The notes: a model not told the origin generated them from the sequence alone. 64,000 bases of DNA from Ehretia macrophylla (GCA_037974665.1 CM075783.1:9863262-9927261); one strand, 5' to 3'; counted from the stretch's first letter, positions 33,591 through 45,506 are shown. Numbers and translations: made by a program.

Positions 33591-34873
33591 GTAAAGTACT
33601 CTTTATACTAAAAATTCACTTATTGTTATGAGAAATTTTTACGTTACCCCACTGTGGTATGCGAAAGTATCATTCTACCTTTTGTGTTCGTAAAACTCCC
33701 AAAAAGTCTCATGTATTATTAAAAAAGAATCACACTGCCCCTTACATGTCTCTTTTAAGCTGTTAAATGACGTTTCTGCCCTTTCATAATGCATTTTTTT
33801 TTCATCTCCACCCATTTACCACTAAATAAAAAAAAATTAAGAAAATTAAAAAAACAAATACCATCTTCCTCAACCCCCACCCCCGTCAGCCACCCCCCAC
33901 CAGTCAACTACCCCTCCCCATCCCTACCCGTCAGTTATCCCTCCCCACCCCCACCCTTATACACACACACACACATACCAACACCAACACATAACCATAT
34001 ATATCTATATATCTATATATCTATATGTATCTACACAATACACTATATATGTACATATACATATACATCTAACAAAAGGATTTTCCTTTCTACCTCTTTA
34101 CATACAATAGCCAACAGGGAATGGTATATGACCAGTTGTGCATTCACTATTGTATGTGGACAAGACAATGCTAAAAAAATCCTATTTTTCTTCTTGATAT
34201 TAGGGTTGTACCCAAGAATGGTTGGAAGCCTTTTCGATTTGTTGTGTGTTATAGATTCCAATGAGATCACCAATAAGGCCATCAGTCTTATTTAGCTTTG
34301 GTTGGCATCTATTAAGAATTTCACCTTTCTGTAGCTCAATGAGCTGAGCCTTTTAGGCCAATGCTACAAAGCATCGAAGACTAGATAGCTTTGGTCTTGT
34401 TCATATAAAATTAGTCAATGAAAGAGAAGCTTTAAGGGTTACAGTTTGTTCCTGTTTTGGTCTTCTTCTCCAAAGTTTTTATGTATTCGGTTTGTTGCTG
34501 TTTTGGTCTCGAGAACTGATGCAGAAATAGATGCTTTTGTGGAAAAAAGATTTTCACTTGGCGTGGGGTGGCTGATGGTTGCAGGGGTTGGGGAAGATGT
34601 TTTTTTTTTTGAAAAATTTCTTTATTTAGTGATAAATGGGTGGAGATGAAGAAAACAAATATATGCCTTATAAAAAGGCATAAACGTCATTTAACAGCTT
34701 AAAAGAGACATGGATGGGGCTGTGTGAGACCTTTTTAATAATACATGAGACTTTTTTAGAGGTTTACGAACACAGGGGTTAGAGTGTTACTTTCGCATAT
34801 CACAAAGAGGTAACGTGAAATTTTCTCTTTTATATAAAGATATTTAGTTTATATTTGTATGCAATTTTTGTAG
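33591..34873 (+). other. hAT-1 intron enlarged by a MULE
   Basis: The donor GTAAAG follows CAAG, and the acceptor is ATGCAATTTTTGTAG. The split codon G/GT restores Gly and the frame then reads to the natural stop. Removing the Mutator-like element leaves about 85 bp, a normal short plant intron. Confidence 0.7.
33630..34827. mobile_element. Mutator-like non-autonomous element with long terminal inverted repeats
   Basis: The left end (from GAGAAATTTTTACGTTACC) and the complement of the right end (GAGAAAATTTCACGTTACC) stay alignable for about 200 bp, through ATGCGAAAGTA, GTCTCATGTATTATTAAAAA, ATGTCTCTTTTAAGCTGTT and CATCTCCACCCATTTA. Long inverted repeats starting GRGAAA are characteristic of plant MULEs. 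I see no convincing 9-bp target duplication (flanks TATTGTTAT and TTTATATAA). The about 0.8-kb centre has C-rich and ATCTATAT microsatellite sequence (33960-34030) and a 34080-34600 part of unknown origin. It encodes no transposase. Confidence 0.75.
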
Positions 34874-34932
34874 GTATCTTCATACCACTAGGTTTTGTTA
34901 AAGTTTGTTCCGAAGAAGAAGATGTAGATTGA

Positions 34933-35519
34933 GGTATTTATAACATTTTGTCATATATTAGTTTTTATAACATTAAGATTTTAATTAGAATCCAACAACT
35001 TTGATTTTGTACAAAGCGATTTATACATACATTATGTTTTTCTTTTTCAGATAATTTCTCATAATTGGATGGAAGAATGAAAAGATCTAAAGACAAATTT
35101 TCTATAATTTGGTAGATGCTTTAATTATAAACTTTGTTATCTTGTTGAGTTGATGGACAAATATTTTCTCATTTTAAGTTTTTTTTTATTTAAATATCTG
35201 GAATGAAATAGCATATTTTTAATTTTATTCTCTTATAATGTATGAATTTTGATTTTTTGTATTTGTTTTATTTTTTTTACGTTTAAATTAGTATTTTTTA
35301 CTTTTGGGCTATTTTTAAAAAAATTATCGATTTCAATTTCGGTTATCCGTAGTTTTTTTATACTTGTCAGTTTTGGTTTTGGATAATGATTTTTAAAATC
35401 ATCGATTTTTCAGTTTTGATTTCAAGTTTAGGTTATGCTAAACGATTTCGGTTTTGATTTTTCCATACTTCCGGTCAACCGAATTGTTTCCATTCACACA
35501 TATAAATCACATAACAAAA
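34933..35519. other. hAT-1 3' untranslated region and right terminus area
   Basis: AT-rich sequence after the transposase stop. From about 35330 it is dominated by CGGTTTTGATTTT-type phrases and ends near 35480-35500 with CCGGTCAACCGAATTG and TTTCCATTCACA, like the subterminal and terminal sequence of plant hAT elements. The exact end and its 8-bp target duplication could not be fixed. Confidence 0.5.
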
Positions 35520-36032
35520 TGTTAACGAAAATCAACACACGATATTTTTAACGTCGCCTAGCCCTCTGCCTATGTCCACAACCCAAGTAGTTGGGAAATC
35601 CACTATTCAATAATAAACCATTACAACGTGATAGATATTTTTTACAGGAAAAAAATCCAAACCCTTCTCACACTCACGTGCTCATAGCGTTTATGATAGA
35701 ACTATAAAAACCCTCTCTCATACTCATATGGCTTTATACACGGAAAAATCTAAACCCTTGCTCACTGGACTTTATCTATGGCTAAAGTCTAAACACTCTC
35801 CAAATTAGTTTTTTTCTGGAAAAAGCATAAAAAACACTCAACACTCGGCTCACTCCTTCTATACCCCCCGTGGTGTGTGACTCTCGTGACCCTAAATTAC
35901 AAGTTATAAAGTCTTATTTATAGGCACCAAACCTAATACCACTAGGATTGTAATTCTTATATTTACTCTCAAAGGACTTCTACTTGTCTTCAACATTTCC
36001 TTGGGCTTAGACTTGAGCCAAAAAACCCAACA
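35520..36032 (-). mobile_element. probable small solo LTR, reverse orientation
   Basis: On the minus strand it starts TGTTGGGTTTTTTGGC and ends near GTTAACA, with a TATAAATAA box (35914-35922 on +) about 115 bp inside and GGGTCACGAGAG after it, like a compact copia LTR. CAAAAT occurs at 35515-35520 and 36031-36036 and may include the target duplication, but the fit to TG...CA ends is imperfect. Confidence 0.45.
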
Positions 36033-37521
36033 AAATGAACACATATTGGACGAATGCCAACCGCGAGAGGAGGTTGCTTGGATGCAAAAATTATGGGTTT
36101 TTAGGCATGCGGTTTCTTTGTTTGGTTAGATCCACCAATGTGTGAGAGCAGTCAAAACTTGATACTTGTTTTGCTGAAGTCTCTGAATAGAAGCGAGAAT
36201 GAGTTAGGAACAGAACAAAGGAAGATAAAACTTTGTTGTGATGTGTTGTTGGCCTTTTTGTTTCATGATGTTGGTGAAGATGGTGAGCAATGATGGTTGT
36301 TTCAATGATGGTAGTTTGTAGGATTAATGTATTTAGAACTGGAGGTTGCTGTTAATCTCTTTTTTCGGTTTTTGTATTTATATCTTAATGTAAAGAATTG
36401 GTACGCCGTCAGTCCTACTTTTGTAACATCGTTTGTTGCAAAAGGATGTAATAAAGTCATTATGTTTTTGTAACTTTTGTAACATTATTCACTAATAACC
36501 CATAAACTTCAAAACAATATGGGATTGCTAGAATAGATTAATTCCATTCTATAGCAAGTTGAAAATCTAATACTGACTATGATTAACACAAAAAATCGAC
36601 AATAGACAACATGTTTTTCAAGTGAACAACATCTCAAAAAATAAAGAACAACACCCAAAGAAAAAGGTTCAACCAGATCTTAACAAGATGTACCAAATAC
36701 AAACTTAATACATATAACATCATTTCAACCATAGCTTGAAATAAAATACAACAAATAAAGTTAGAAAATAGTCTCGCTTTTGAAGAATTGGAGTCGGAGT
36801 GGGAGTTGAAGATAGCTGGTGACTGGAGCTTGAAGATGGCATGTGATTAGAGTTTGAAAATGATTCTCCTCTTTTCACATTATTAGAAACTTGACCTAGG
36901 AGAGATTTTAGGCTTGCACATTTTTTTCATTTTCAAGTATTTTTACTAGATTTCAACATGATAGAAACAACCTTCATTGGTTTGTTACTTGTAGTACAAG
37001 TTGAAACCCTAAAAAGTAGCCCTGCTCAAGCTAGAAGAAATGTTGGTTTTTGGGCAATTTTCGGTGTTTTATCATTAACTTGCATGAATTTTATTAGACT
37101 TAGTAGGTATATTTTACTAAATAAAGCTAATGTAAAAAACAAGAAAAAAAAATTTATAGGGCAGGTTCTCATGTTATGCCATTATTTCAAACATATACTA
37201 AAACTTGTTTTTCTCGCAAGCAATTTCTTCAAAGTAGTTGTCGGATTTAATGCATGAACTTGCATTTCTCTCACTAGTATCCACTTGCACATCAATCATG
37301 TCAGTATTCACACTTATATTACTGGCTCCTTTGGTTTTGATTCTAGCCACTTCGATGATTTGTGACACAACGATAATGAAGGGGAACCGATCTAGTTAAC
37401 CAAGGGCTTCTCATCTAGTTATGACAAAACTAATTACATAAAGAACACTTTCCTTTCAACTTTTTCATACCATTGTTTGGTTCTCACACTTGAACTATTT
37501 CTTGACTTATTTCCTTGGTAT
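36033..37521. other. unclassified AT-rich DNA
   Basis: I see no recognisable domain. One frame of 99 codons (36958-37257, +) contains two hydrophobic stretches but matches nothing I know. A GAGTTGAAGATAGC/GAGCTTGAAGATGGC near-duplicate occurs at about 36800-36845. It may be decayed transposon or captured sequence. Confidence 0.4.
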
Positions 37522-37701
37522 CAGGGGCGGTGCCAGGCATTTACAGAACTATTGTTTTCCTTTCAACCTTTTATTATGTCTTGCTGGAAGTCAAAATTTG
37601 TTTGGTGTATCCACTGGTGGTAAACCAATTTAAGACCACAATTTAGGTCATTTATTGGATTTATCACTGGCTCATATGCTTCAAATATATTTCCTAGGTA
37701 T
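37522..37701. repeat. duplicated hAT-type terminus
   Basis: TTTCC(T/A)GGTATCAGGGG(C/T)GGT(G/A)C occurs at about 37511 and again about 37691, 180 bp apart. CAGGGGYGG is a common plant hAT terminal sequence. The stretch between may be a small derivative of hAT-2 or an abortive second copy of its end. Confidence 0.5.
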
Positions 37702-38707
37702 CAGGGGTGGTACAAGGCACCGACGCTCAAGGTAGGCATTATAGTGACACAATGAATAACACTCATCTATATATAAACTAATACACATTAATCAAATTAT
37801 AACAATTATAAAAATGTAAGCATATAAAATAGAGAAAAATAAGTAACTATAGTATTATAGTAATATAAAAAGTACATTTTATAATTGTCTCCGATGTATT
37901 TTCATATTTTGAAAGCGTTTAATAATCACTTCAATGTCAATGCAGTCAAATACGTCTTTTTTCTATGTAATGGACTAAACAATCATTTATCCAAGCATCT
38001 CACATTCGATTACGCAATCGATTCTTCATAATTTTCATTGCAAAAAATGTTCTTTCTATAATGGTTGTAGCAATAGGTAAAGTCAATGCCAACTTAATAG
38101 GTAATACACCAATGGATAAAAATGATGTTTTCCAGTCTTCACTAGCATCTCTGCAAGGCAACCAGTCCCTTTTAACATTGAGAATTCATCACTGCTTTTC
38201 GTCTCAAGAATATATATCTCCAACCAATTTTGAAGAACTACCAAATTCATGGGAGAAAAATCATTTGGGTAAAACTTAGAAAATTCAATCAACCTATACT
38301 TGTCAAATGCATCAAAGGAGTTGTATGGATTCAAGCATCTCAAACAAAGAAGCAACTTAGTATTTGTCTCAGTGAAACAGTTGTTAAGCTCTTGAAGTTC
38401 CATGTCCACAATAGTATAAAATAAATCAATCCGATAGTAGAATAAATTCATAATATTTTGCACTTTACGTCATGATCGCCCTTTTAATAAAAATATATCT
38501 TCCATTTTAGGAATTTAAATATCATGAGCTGTGTAAAATAAAGAGACTTCATTCAATTATTCACATCCACTATCTCTCAAATTTTGCAAACATTGTTTTG
38601 AGATATTAACTAATCCCATGGCCTTAATGATATCTTGATATTTCCTCTACAATTCTTGTGATAATTCATTAGTGATTCCCAACACAGCTTTCATCAAATG
38701 CAAATAA
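37702..38707 (-). pseudogene. hAT-2 transposase C-terminal part (zinc-finger MYM/TTF-type relative)
   Basis: Read leftward on the minus strand, the protein passes through LHLMKAVLGITNELSQ (from about 38690), LRDSG and HDI-IPKMED, then a 126-codon frame (38463-38083) with IDLFYTIVDMELQELNNCF, LLLCLRCLNPYNSFDAFDK and FYPNDFSPMNL. After a frameshift it reads ALTLPIATTIIERTFFAMKI and NRLRNRM (about 38090-37950), the hAT dimerisation domain. Stops and shifts disable it. A likely element terminus CAGGGGTGG lies at 37702. The N-terminal continuation is at 63019-64000, beyond the CACTA-like insertion. Confidence 0.85.
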
Positions 38708-38721
38708 TACTACCATATTTT

Positions 38722-40569
38722 TGTTGGGATTGGATGCCCTAAATACCACTAAAACTAAGACATCTTAGTATAATGGTTATTGATCAGTTAACAAATCAGT
38801 GCATTCATTATGAGCATATTATATTCTCTCTTACTTATTTGATATATATGTATGCAAAGAGGTTCCTTGATACAAGTGAATGGCATAGGTGCGAGGTGAT
38901 CTGCACAGAAGGTCTATGCTATGAGGCTTGGATCAAAACTATTGGTTCATAACTAAATAGTGAACCTAGGCACTTCACTATAGTAAGGTTATAATGAGAG
39001 AGTCTCCTATTTGGTAGGATGACTTACCTTTGGTCATTAGAGGGGCATTTCGGACTTCTCTCATTAGTGCATGTGTATGCATTGAACGGGACTACAATAG
39101 ATGCAATCTCAGTGACATTATTATCATTGTCAAAGAACTAAAAACATCTTAAACTACTAAGTGGCCAATGTTCTATATCGTGAGCATATGTAGATATATC
39201 AATGTATCCTAGGACATGTGTTTTGATTCACTATGAGTGAGATCTTATAATAGGATCAACAGCTCGGTGTTTTGGACATATGGACTAGATTCATTAGGTG
39301 GCATACATATGAGTCATGATTCTATGTTATCTTAAGTGATAGTGAGCCACTCGCTTGGAGTTATCTATATGATCATAAAAAATCTAAGATCTTAGTAATA
39401 TAGCTCGGGTTGTATTGGATACTACACTTGTGGGTCGCTCCCAAAACAAGGGAATAATATTTGGGTGATGATTATAGGAAAGATAAAGGTCCAAGGTGTA
39501 GATGTGATCAAGATAGGATGATAGTACGAATGCAGGACCTATTCTTGATTGCGGATAAGACATAAAGGGGCATTTTGGTCATTTTACTTAGTAGGTCAAA
39601 GATGAAACCTCCACTGGAAGTTTATTAGTTGTATTGGAGTGCAACCCTAACTTTTTAGTGGAATGAGTTAAGGTTAAAATGGTCAAAATACTGCTAGTGG
39701 CTAGCAGGGGCATTTTGGTCATTTTATAGCCAAAGCAACTATGTCTTAAAGTCTCTCTCCTAGCCACTTTCCTTAATGGTTAACTGCTTATTTCCTTGTT
39801 TAGTATTTGTGTGTAAGTTCAGTATAGTTTCCTAATTGGGAACAGGCAGCTCAATTTAGAAAGGGCAGGACATTAGGACAAGAAACATCTTTAAGACGAG
39901 AATGTTTGTCCTAGCATCTAATGTCCAGATGGCACAAGCTCTGCGTGTTGATAAGGGTATGAGGCGTGTGGGAGAGAGTTTTTAGGAGAGGATAATTTCT
40001 TGATTTTAAATTAAGAAGATAATGTAATTATCTTTAAGATAATTTACAAGATAATCAAGAAATAGACTCCTAATGCAACAAAAACTATCCCTCTCCTATA
40101 TCCCTTAGGATTTTCGGCCATATGGAGATTAGAAGACATAATCACACATTAGAAACAGAGATACACACACCCATACACATTCAAGATACGCGGCCAAGAG
40201 GACAAAAAATAGGCAAGAAGGAAAAATCACTTTTTCCAAAACTATTGATCAAGGAAGTGGAATAGGGGAGAAGCCTTTAGGGTTCCTCGTGCGTGAAGGT
40301 GATACACAGCCTTGGGAGATATTTTCCAGCAATTCCACAGTCCTCTAAATGTGTGTGTGTGTGTGTGTGTGTGTGTGTTGAGGTTTGACACCAATACAGA
40401 GGTAAAATCAAGTATAATTAATTTCTAGCACAAGATAGCGATTTCGATATTGTTTTTGCATGATTTCGTGTTTTCTTCTGCTTTTGGATTATTGGCTGCC
40501 GTTTATTGTTTATGAACTGATTATAAACTGAAATTAAATATTTATTAGCCTTAGGGTCCATATCCTTCA
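38722..40569 (+). repeat. 5' LTR of copia-3
   Basis: Runs from TGTTGGGATTGG to CATATCCTTCA. It contains a (TG)n run at 40351-40378 that is nearly absent from the 3' LTR (CGTGTGTGAGTGTTG near 53978). Confidence 0.95.
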
Positions 40570-40572
40570 TGA

Positions 40573-40583
40573 GGTATCAGAGC
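40573..40583 (+). promoter_or_regulatory. primer binding site of copia-3, first base altered
   Basis: GGTATCAGAGC follows the LTR end by 3 nt. The expected leading T is A here (ATGAGGTATC), otherwise it matches the tRNA-iMet type site. Confidence 0.85.
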
Positions 40584-42395
40584 CAGTCACAAAAATCAAA
40601 CATAGTTCGATAGAAATTGCATGTTAGAAATATCCTTTGGTTAGCAGGCTGCCTAGGGCCGATTAAGGGCTGATTGTACATGTTTTTTATGTGGCTTTAA
40701 TGTATGTTGTATGAGGAACTAACCTTTTTTTTGCAGCATAAAAAAATCCACTTTTGATGGCTCGATTTCATGAAATCGTGTGGTTGTTTAAAATTTTCAG
40801 CTATGATGTAATTATTGTTATTCTTGTTGGTGGTTTATCCAACGGTTGTAATAGCTAGGTAATTACTTATATTGATGAATGTAGACTCCATATGGGCTAT
40901 AGGAATTTTTGTAATAATATTGGTATGCTAGAAATTGCAATCAATTCCCAGAAGTGTCAAAATAGTCAAAGAGGAAAAAGGTTTGAAGGTGGCGGCTAGC
41001 TCAGATCTTTTTCCATAATTTTTGGCTTGTTTTTGGAGTTTCTAGGTTATGTCAATCACCCTAGGAGCCGTGGGGTGATAGTGAACCATGATGGTTTGAA
41101 TTCCAAGCCAATTTTGTACTAAGTGGTTCAATTAGGGTCAAATTGCAATCAAGACAAAGTTTTGGGTGCCATGTGCAATTTGAAGAATTGATGGGGTGCA
41201 AAAAGACAATTTCCAAAGTCCATGTGGAAGCAAGAGACATTTCCACATACATTTGGGGTCAAGTGTGTGATTGTGGAAAAGTCCCAAACAAGAAGCCATC
41301 AAAAGTGGAAAGTGGTTATTTTTATAAGTTACTATATTTGTCATATATGTTTCTATTTTTATATTAGTGAATATATTATATGATTTCATCTCATATAATA
41401 ACATGGCCAACCACTAAGATTTTAAAAAGGCTAAATCCAATTAATTCAACTTAGGTAAGGCTAGCCTAGATTATCCTAAGTGGCCTCACCTAAACCCAAA
41501 TCAACTTAAAACTATTGCAATTAAAGATGTTTTATAACAAGGGTCTATGGATCAAGCTTATTTGGATTAAAACTATAGTCAAATTGCAAGACATAATTAT
41601 AATTAAAAGGTGTATAACTATTGTAATTTAAAGTTGTTTTAATAAGCAAAGGCCACTGGGCTAAGTTTGCTTGGATTAAAACTAATGATAAAATTACAAA
41701 TGTATAGTTATAGTTTATAAAACCCTTACATATCAAAAATATCAAGTGGGAGAAAAATTTAAGGAAAGAATCCTAAGGCTTTCCATTTTGGTCTATGCTA
41801 ATAGTAAAAGCTATTCTAAGCTCACCTGCGTGTGGGTTGTTCCCTTCAGAGGGTAGTTTGTTTACTAAGACTTAGCAAGAATAGATTACACTGAGTTTTC
41901 AACCGAAGTGTTGACGGGAGCAACCATCCCTTTGGTGGGGTTTTCGTCATAGACCACTTCATAGAATATTGATCTGGGTTAACCACCCTTCGGTGGGCTC
42001 AAATTAAGAATACTCTAAGTGAAAGGCTCAAGGAAAAGTGGTAAATCACTTGACACCAAAGAATGGTATCCTTCCTTCGAAGTTCTTACCATTACTTTGA
42101 TGAAGCCAAACTTAAAACAGTGATTGGATTACCATTGGCTAGAGTCTATCCAGCTAATGATATTTCAAATAACTGTAACTTAACTTAATCAAAACTGCAA
42201 TATGACCATCCTTTCGGTGGAATATTGTGAGTAGGATTAAGACACTGTGACATCCAAGTAGTTTAAGGGTTTAACTACTATTTTTATAAAGTAGATGTCA
42301 AAAGTATGAATGTTTACTTTCCTTTAATAATCATTAATTTGCATACATATCAAATTGTTCATTAGACATATTAAACTGTTTGTAGATATCCAGAG
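40584..42395 (+). other. copia-3 leader, long and non-coding, with hairpin repeats
   Basis: About 1.8 kb separate the primer site from the gag ATG. It contains the block shared with copia-2 (41080-41320). Three copies of an ACCA(C/T)CC(C)TTTCGGTGG-like hairpin motif lie at 41923-41938, 41982-41997 and 42205-42220. A fourth, degraded, may lie near 41838. The last 100 bp match the start of the window (copia-1 leader). Confidence 0.7.
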
Positions 42396-42709
42396 ATGTC
42401 AGTTGGTTCTTTTGTTCCATCTATCAGTATTTTGCTTGAGAATAAATTGATTGGCTCGAATTATTATGACTGGAAAAGAAATTTGGTTATGATACTCACT
42501 GCCAGAGGATATGACCATATTTTATTTCAACCCTGCCCTATCATCACCCCTGAGTCAACTTTGGAGGAGTGGACTTTTGAAAGACAATGGAAGACAGCCA
42601 ATAATATAGCTCGGTTTTATATGATATCTTCCATGTCAAAAGTACTCTAGGTCTAGGTTGAAGGGATGAAAACTGCTAAAGATATCATGGACTACTTGGA
42701 AGGTATATT
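42396..42709 (+). pseudogene. copia-3 gag, N-terminal part before family B insertion
   Basis: From ATG 42396 the reading gives MSVGSFVPSISILLENKLIG, then NYYDWKRNLVMILTARGYDH and LEEWTFERQWKTANNIARFY, the N-terminal UBN2-like gag domain of plant copia elements. A TAG at 42648 interrupts it, but homologous sequence (MKTAKDIMDYLEG) continues to the insertion point. The rest is at 49950. Confidence 0.88.
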
Positions 42710-45504
42710 TGTGATAACCCGAACCCGGCATGCATTTAATAGCACTTGACTGCATTTGATTAAATGTTTAATTAGTTAAATCATCTAATTTTTCACTATT
42801 TTGCTATTTCTTTTAGAAGAATTCGAAAAGGATTTATATTAATTGATTAAAAGATTATTACCTACTTCTATTAATTATAGCAATTGAATAATTCTCTTGT
42901 ATTTAATTAAGTGCCATCTTAAATGTTAATATTTAATTGCACTTGATTACATGTTTATATTTATTTGTTCATTTTTAAACTAACATTAACTTCATAATTC
43001 TTTAAAATGTTCTAGAAATAGTTAAATTAATTATTTTAAATGAATATTGATTACCTTGATTGTTTTGATTACTTTAATAATCAGTTTTGGTTGTTTTGCG
43101 TTAAAATCACTTGGTTTTCAAATAAATGAGAAAAGTAACTCCGAGCCGGAGTAAATTTTAAACTATGATACTTTTCAAAATGATATATTTCTTAAATCCT
43201 TTGAGATTTAATTGTTAATCTTTTATTGTCGCAAAGTGCATAGCATATCGAGAGCGATAGTTAGGAAATGAATTCAAGTCCTCAGCAAATAGTGAAAACT
43301 AATATTTAGGGGTTTAATTTTAGTGTTTTAAGTTGTATTTAACTGGAATTGGATTTATGTTACTTGTTTTAGCTTTAAAATGCATGAAATAGGCTAGTTT
43401 GACCAAATTTTAAGTGGTTTGACCAAGGGGCTTGACCTTTGACCTTGTCATCTTTTATAATAACTTAACAAAGCATAAATAAAAAAAGGGGAGCTGAAAA
43501 CAGAACCAGCTAAGGCCGAAAATGGTAGGAGAGAAAAAAAGAAAATTTCAACTTCAATTCTTCGATTCTTCGCGTGAGCTTCCACGGGGTGGTTTCCGAG
43601 GCATCCTACGAGGTTTTCCTAGCGTCTAGGAGCGTCTAAGGTGAGGGTTTCATGTTTATTTGCGCATTTGAAAGTTTTATGCTTTAACTTTAATTTTTGG
43701 GTTTTATCCGTAGAACGTTATTTTGATCATTTTGAGGCTTATAGAATATTCTCTAGCAATCGTAGAACATGTATTTATATTTTTTTAACATTTTCTGCGG
43801 TTGAATATTGAAATTGAAATATAATTTGTTAGTTGAATAGTAAGACGTGAATAGTAAACCCTTGAAACGATAAAGTTGCGCTGTTATGCTGTCTGTTGAT
43901 GTGAAAAGGTGCTAGGTATGCTAGAATGTCTCAATGCATGATTTGTTTAGGTTGTGTAATGGAAAAAATAAGAATATGCCTTGGTGAAAGTCGGGGTCGT
44001 TTAGATCGAGTTTAGTGTTTTCTCATTTTGCGTGTTGGCATTGTTTCGGAAGGCCATGGAAGCACTTTTGGTGCGATTATGGCATTGGTTGGGTGTTTGG
44101 TTGGTATAGTTGTAGTTCAAACGAGCAAAGGGGAAAATCGGGGCTTTGCGCAAATTCTAGGGTAAAGTAGGGTTTCGGGGTCCTTAGACGTGCCTTATGG
44201 TGACCTAGGAGGATTGGCGAAGTCGGTTTCCAGAACTCGTGGCTCGTTTGGAAATGGTAGTGTTTTGATAGTTGGGGCCGATTTGTGATTTTGCTTGTTT
44301 TCTTGATATTATGCCTATAGAATGCTTAGGGTTGCTTGATATACTTGTTTAATTGGTGTTATTGTTGCTTATTATTGCTTGTTATGCTTGAAAAGTTAGT
44401 TCAATGCTAGTATTGATTGTGATTGCTTGTTATCTCGTTTGTTGTCACTAGTTTGTATTGTTGTGCTATCGCTCGTTTATTGTCTTGTATCGAGTCTTGC
44501 ATTGCATAGTGTCCCGCACGTGAGTGATGGGCCTCTCTGGGTAGCCTCGGGTTGCCAGTGTTGGTTGCTCTAGCTCCATAGCTATTCCTTTTTCTCGCTT
44601 GGGTTGCCTCCTAGGGAGATTTGGGTTGTAGAATTGATGGTTACTCCCGGGGTATTCCAAACTGGTGTTATAAGGTGGTTGCGCGCTTACTGTCATCGTT
44701 GTCAACATCAAGCTTGAGATTGATGTATCGCTCGTGAAATGGTACATTGCTCGTATAAGTGAACCATAGCCTTCAGAGTGTGGTATAGCTTTGAATGGTT
44801 GTGTTAATTCTTTCTTGATTGTTTATTATATTGTCGTTTGTATTGAATGCTTTCTTATTGACTTTATTGCTTAACTGTGTCTATTTGTATTGCACGACTT
44901 TCTTTCTCTCCAATTCGATATCTGTCTCGCCCTCACTAAGTATACGTGTTGTGTATACTCACTCCTCACCACCACATTTCAGGAAATGTCATATTAGCTG
45001 AAAAGTTCGTGATTTCGTGAAAGTCCGTGCTTGAAGAGTTGTCTTGCATGCCTATGTGACTCGAGTTGTCAAGGTTGTAAAGATGTATGCTTTTATATTT
45101 TATATGTATTTAATGTTAAAGGGGATGTAATTTAAGTTTCATTAGATTTTGTATTTAGATAATGTAGCTTAACTTCAATGTATATTTGTAATGACAAAGG
45201 AAAAGAGATAGAAATATATGATAGTCTAGCTTATGAAATAGGTTGGTGTAGTTTAATTGCTAAGCTTGAATGTATATTTACTTGTGATTTGCTTGTTGTG
45301 AACCAAGGCTCGGATGGCCTTGAGGTGGTTGAATGTTTGGACATGGTATTAGTCTACTTATATGCTGTCGCAGGTTTTACATTTCACCTAGAAACAAGGG
45401 AGACTCCGTCCGTTTTCCTTAAAAATTTATGCCCGGGTTTGGTTTGGGTTGTGATTAGATTGATCGATAGAACTCCCAGCCTCGAGAGGGATCGGGGTGT
45501 TACA
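42710..45504 (+). repeat. 5' LTR of family B
   Basis: Runs from TGTGATAACCCGAACCCGG to GGATCGGGGTGTTACA. The start resembles families A, C and D. A TATA-like TTTATAATAACTT lies near 43454. A CTCACTAAGTATACG block near 44932 is the LTR segment that resembles CTCACTGAGC in family D. Confidence 0.95.
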
Positions 45505-45506
45505 GG

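Larger units (their letters stand above)
32152..34932 (+). pseudogene. hAT-1 transposase (RICESLEEPER-like), C-terminal part with one intron
   Basis: hAT transposases cut and paste their element. The reading resumes right after the family D LTR with SITAHFVDNNWVLQ, then RCCAHILNLIVKEG near 32530, a 193-codon frame (32790-33371) containing LDWNLAAKICEKLKLF, VSVILDPRYKIKVLEF and HYLEESVLPSS, and a dimerisation region (33372-33590) with FDILNWWKTNEINYPTLQ, SAFSTNKKVVSPHRSRLH and LEVLMCSQSWLWGNIQ. An intron (33591-34873; CAAG/GTAAAG donor, TTTTTGTAG acceptor, phase kept) leads to a last exon ending EEEDVD and TGA at 34930-34932. A TAG at about 33369 and frameshifts near 33445 and before 32790 disable it. 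The N-terminus is absent. Confidence 0.85.

Noticed and set aside
33789-34295. 168-codon frame in the MULE
   Set aside because: The first two thirds is Pro/Thr/Tyr low complexity from C-rich and ATCTATAT microsatellite DNA. No domain.
44466-44747. 93-codon minus frame repeated at 48911-49192
   Set aside because: Same position in the two LTRs of family B. It runs antisense to the element and has no recognisable domain.
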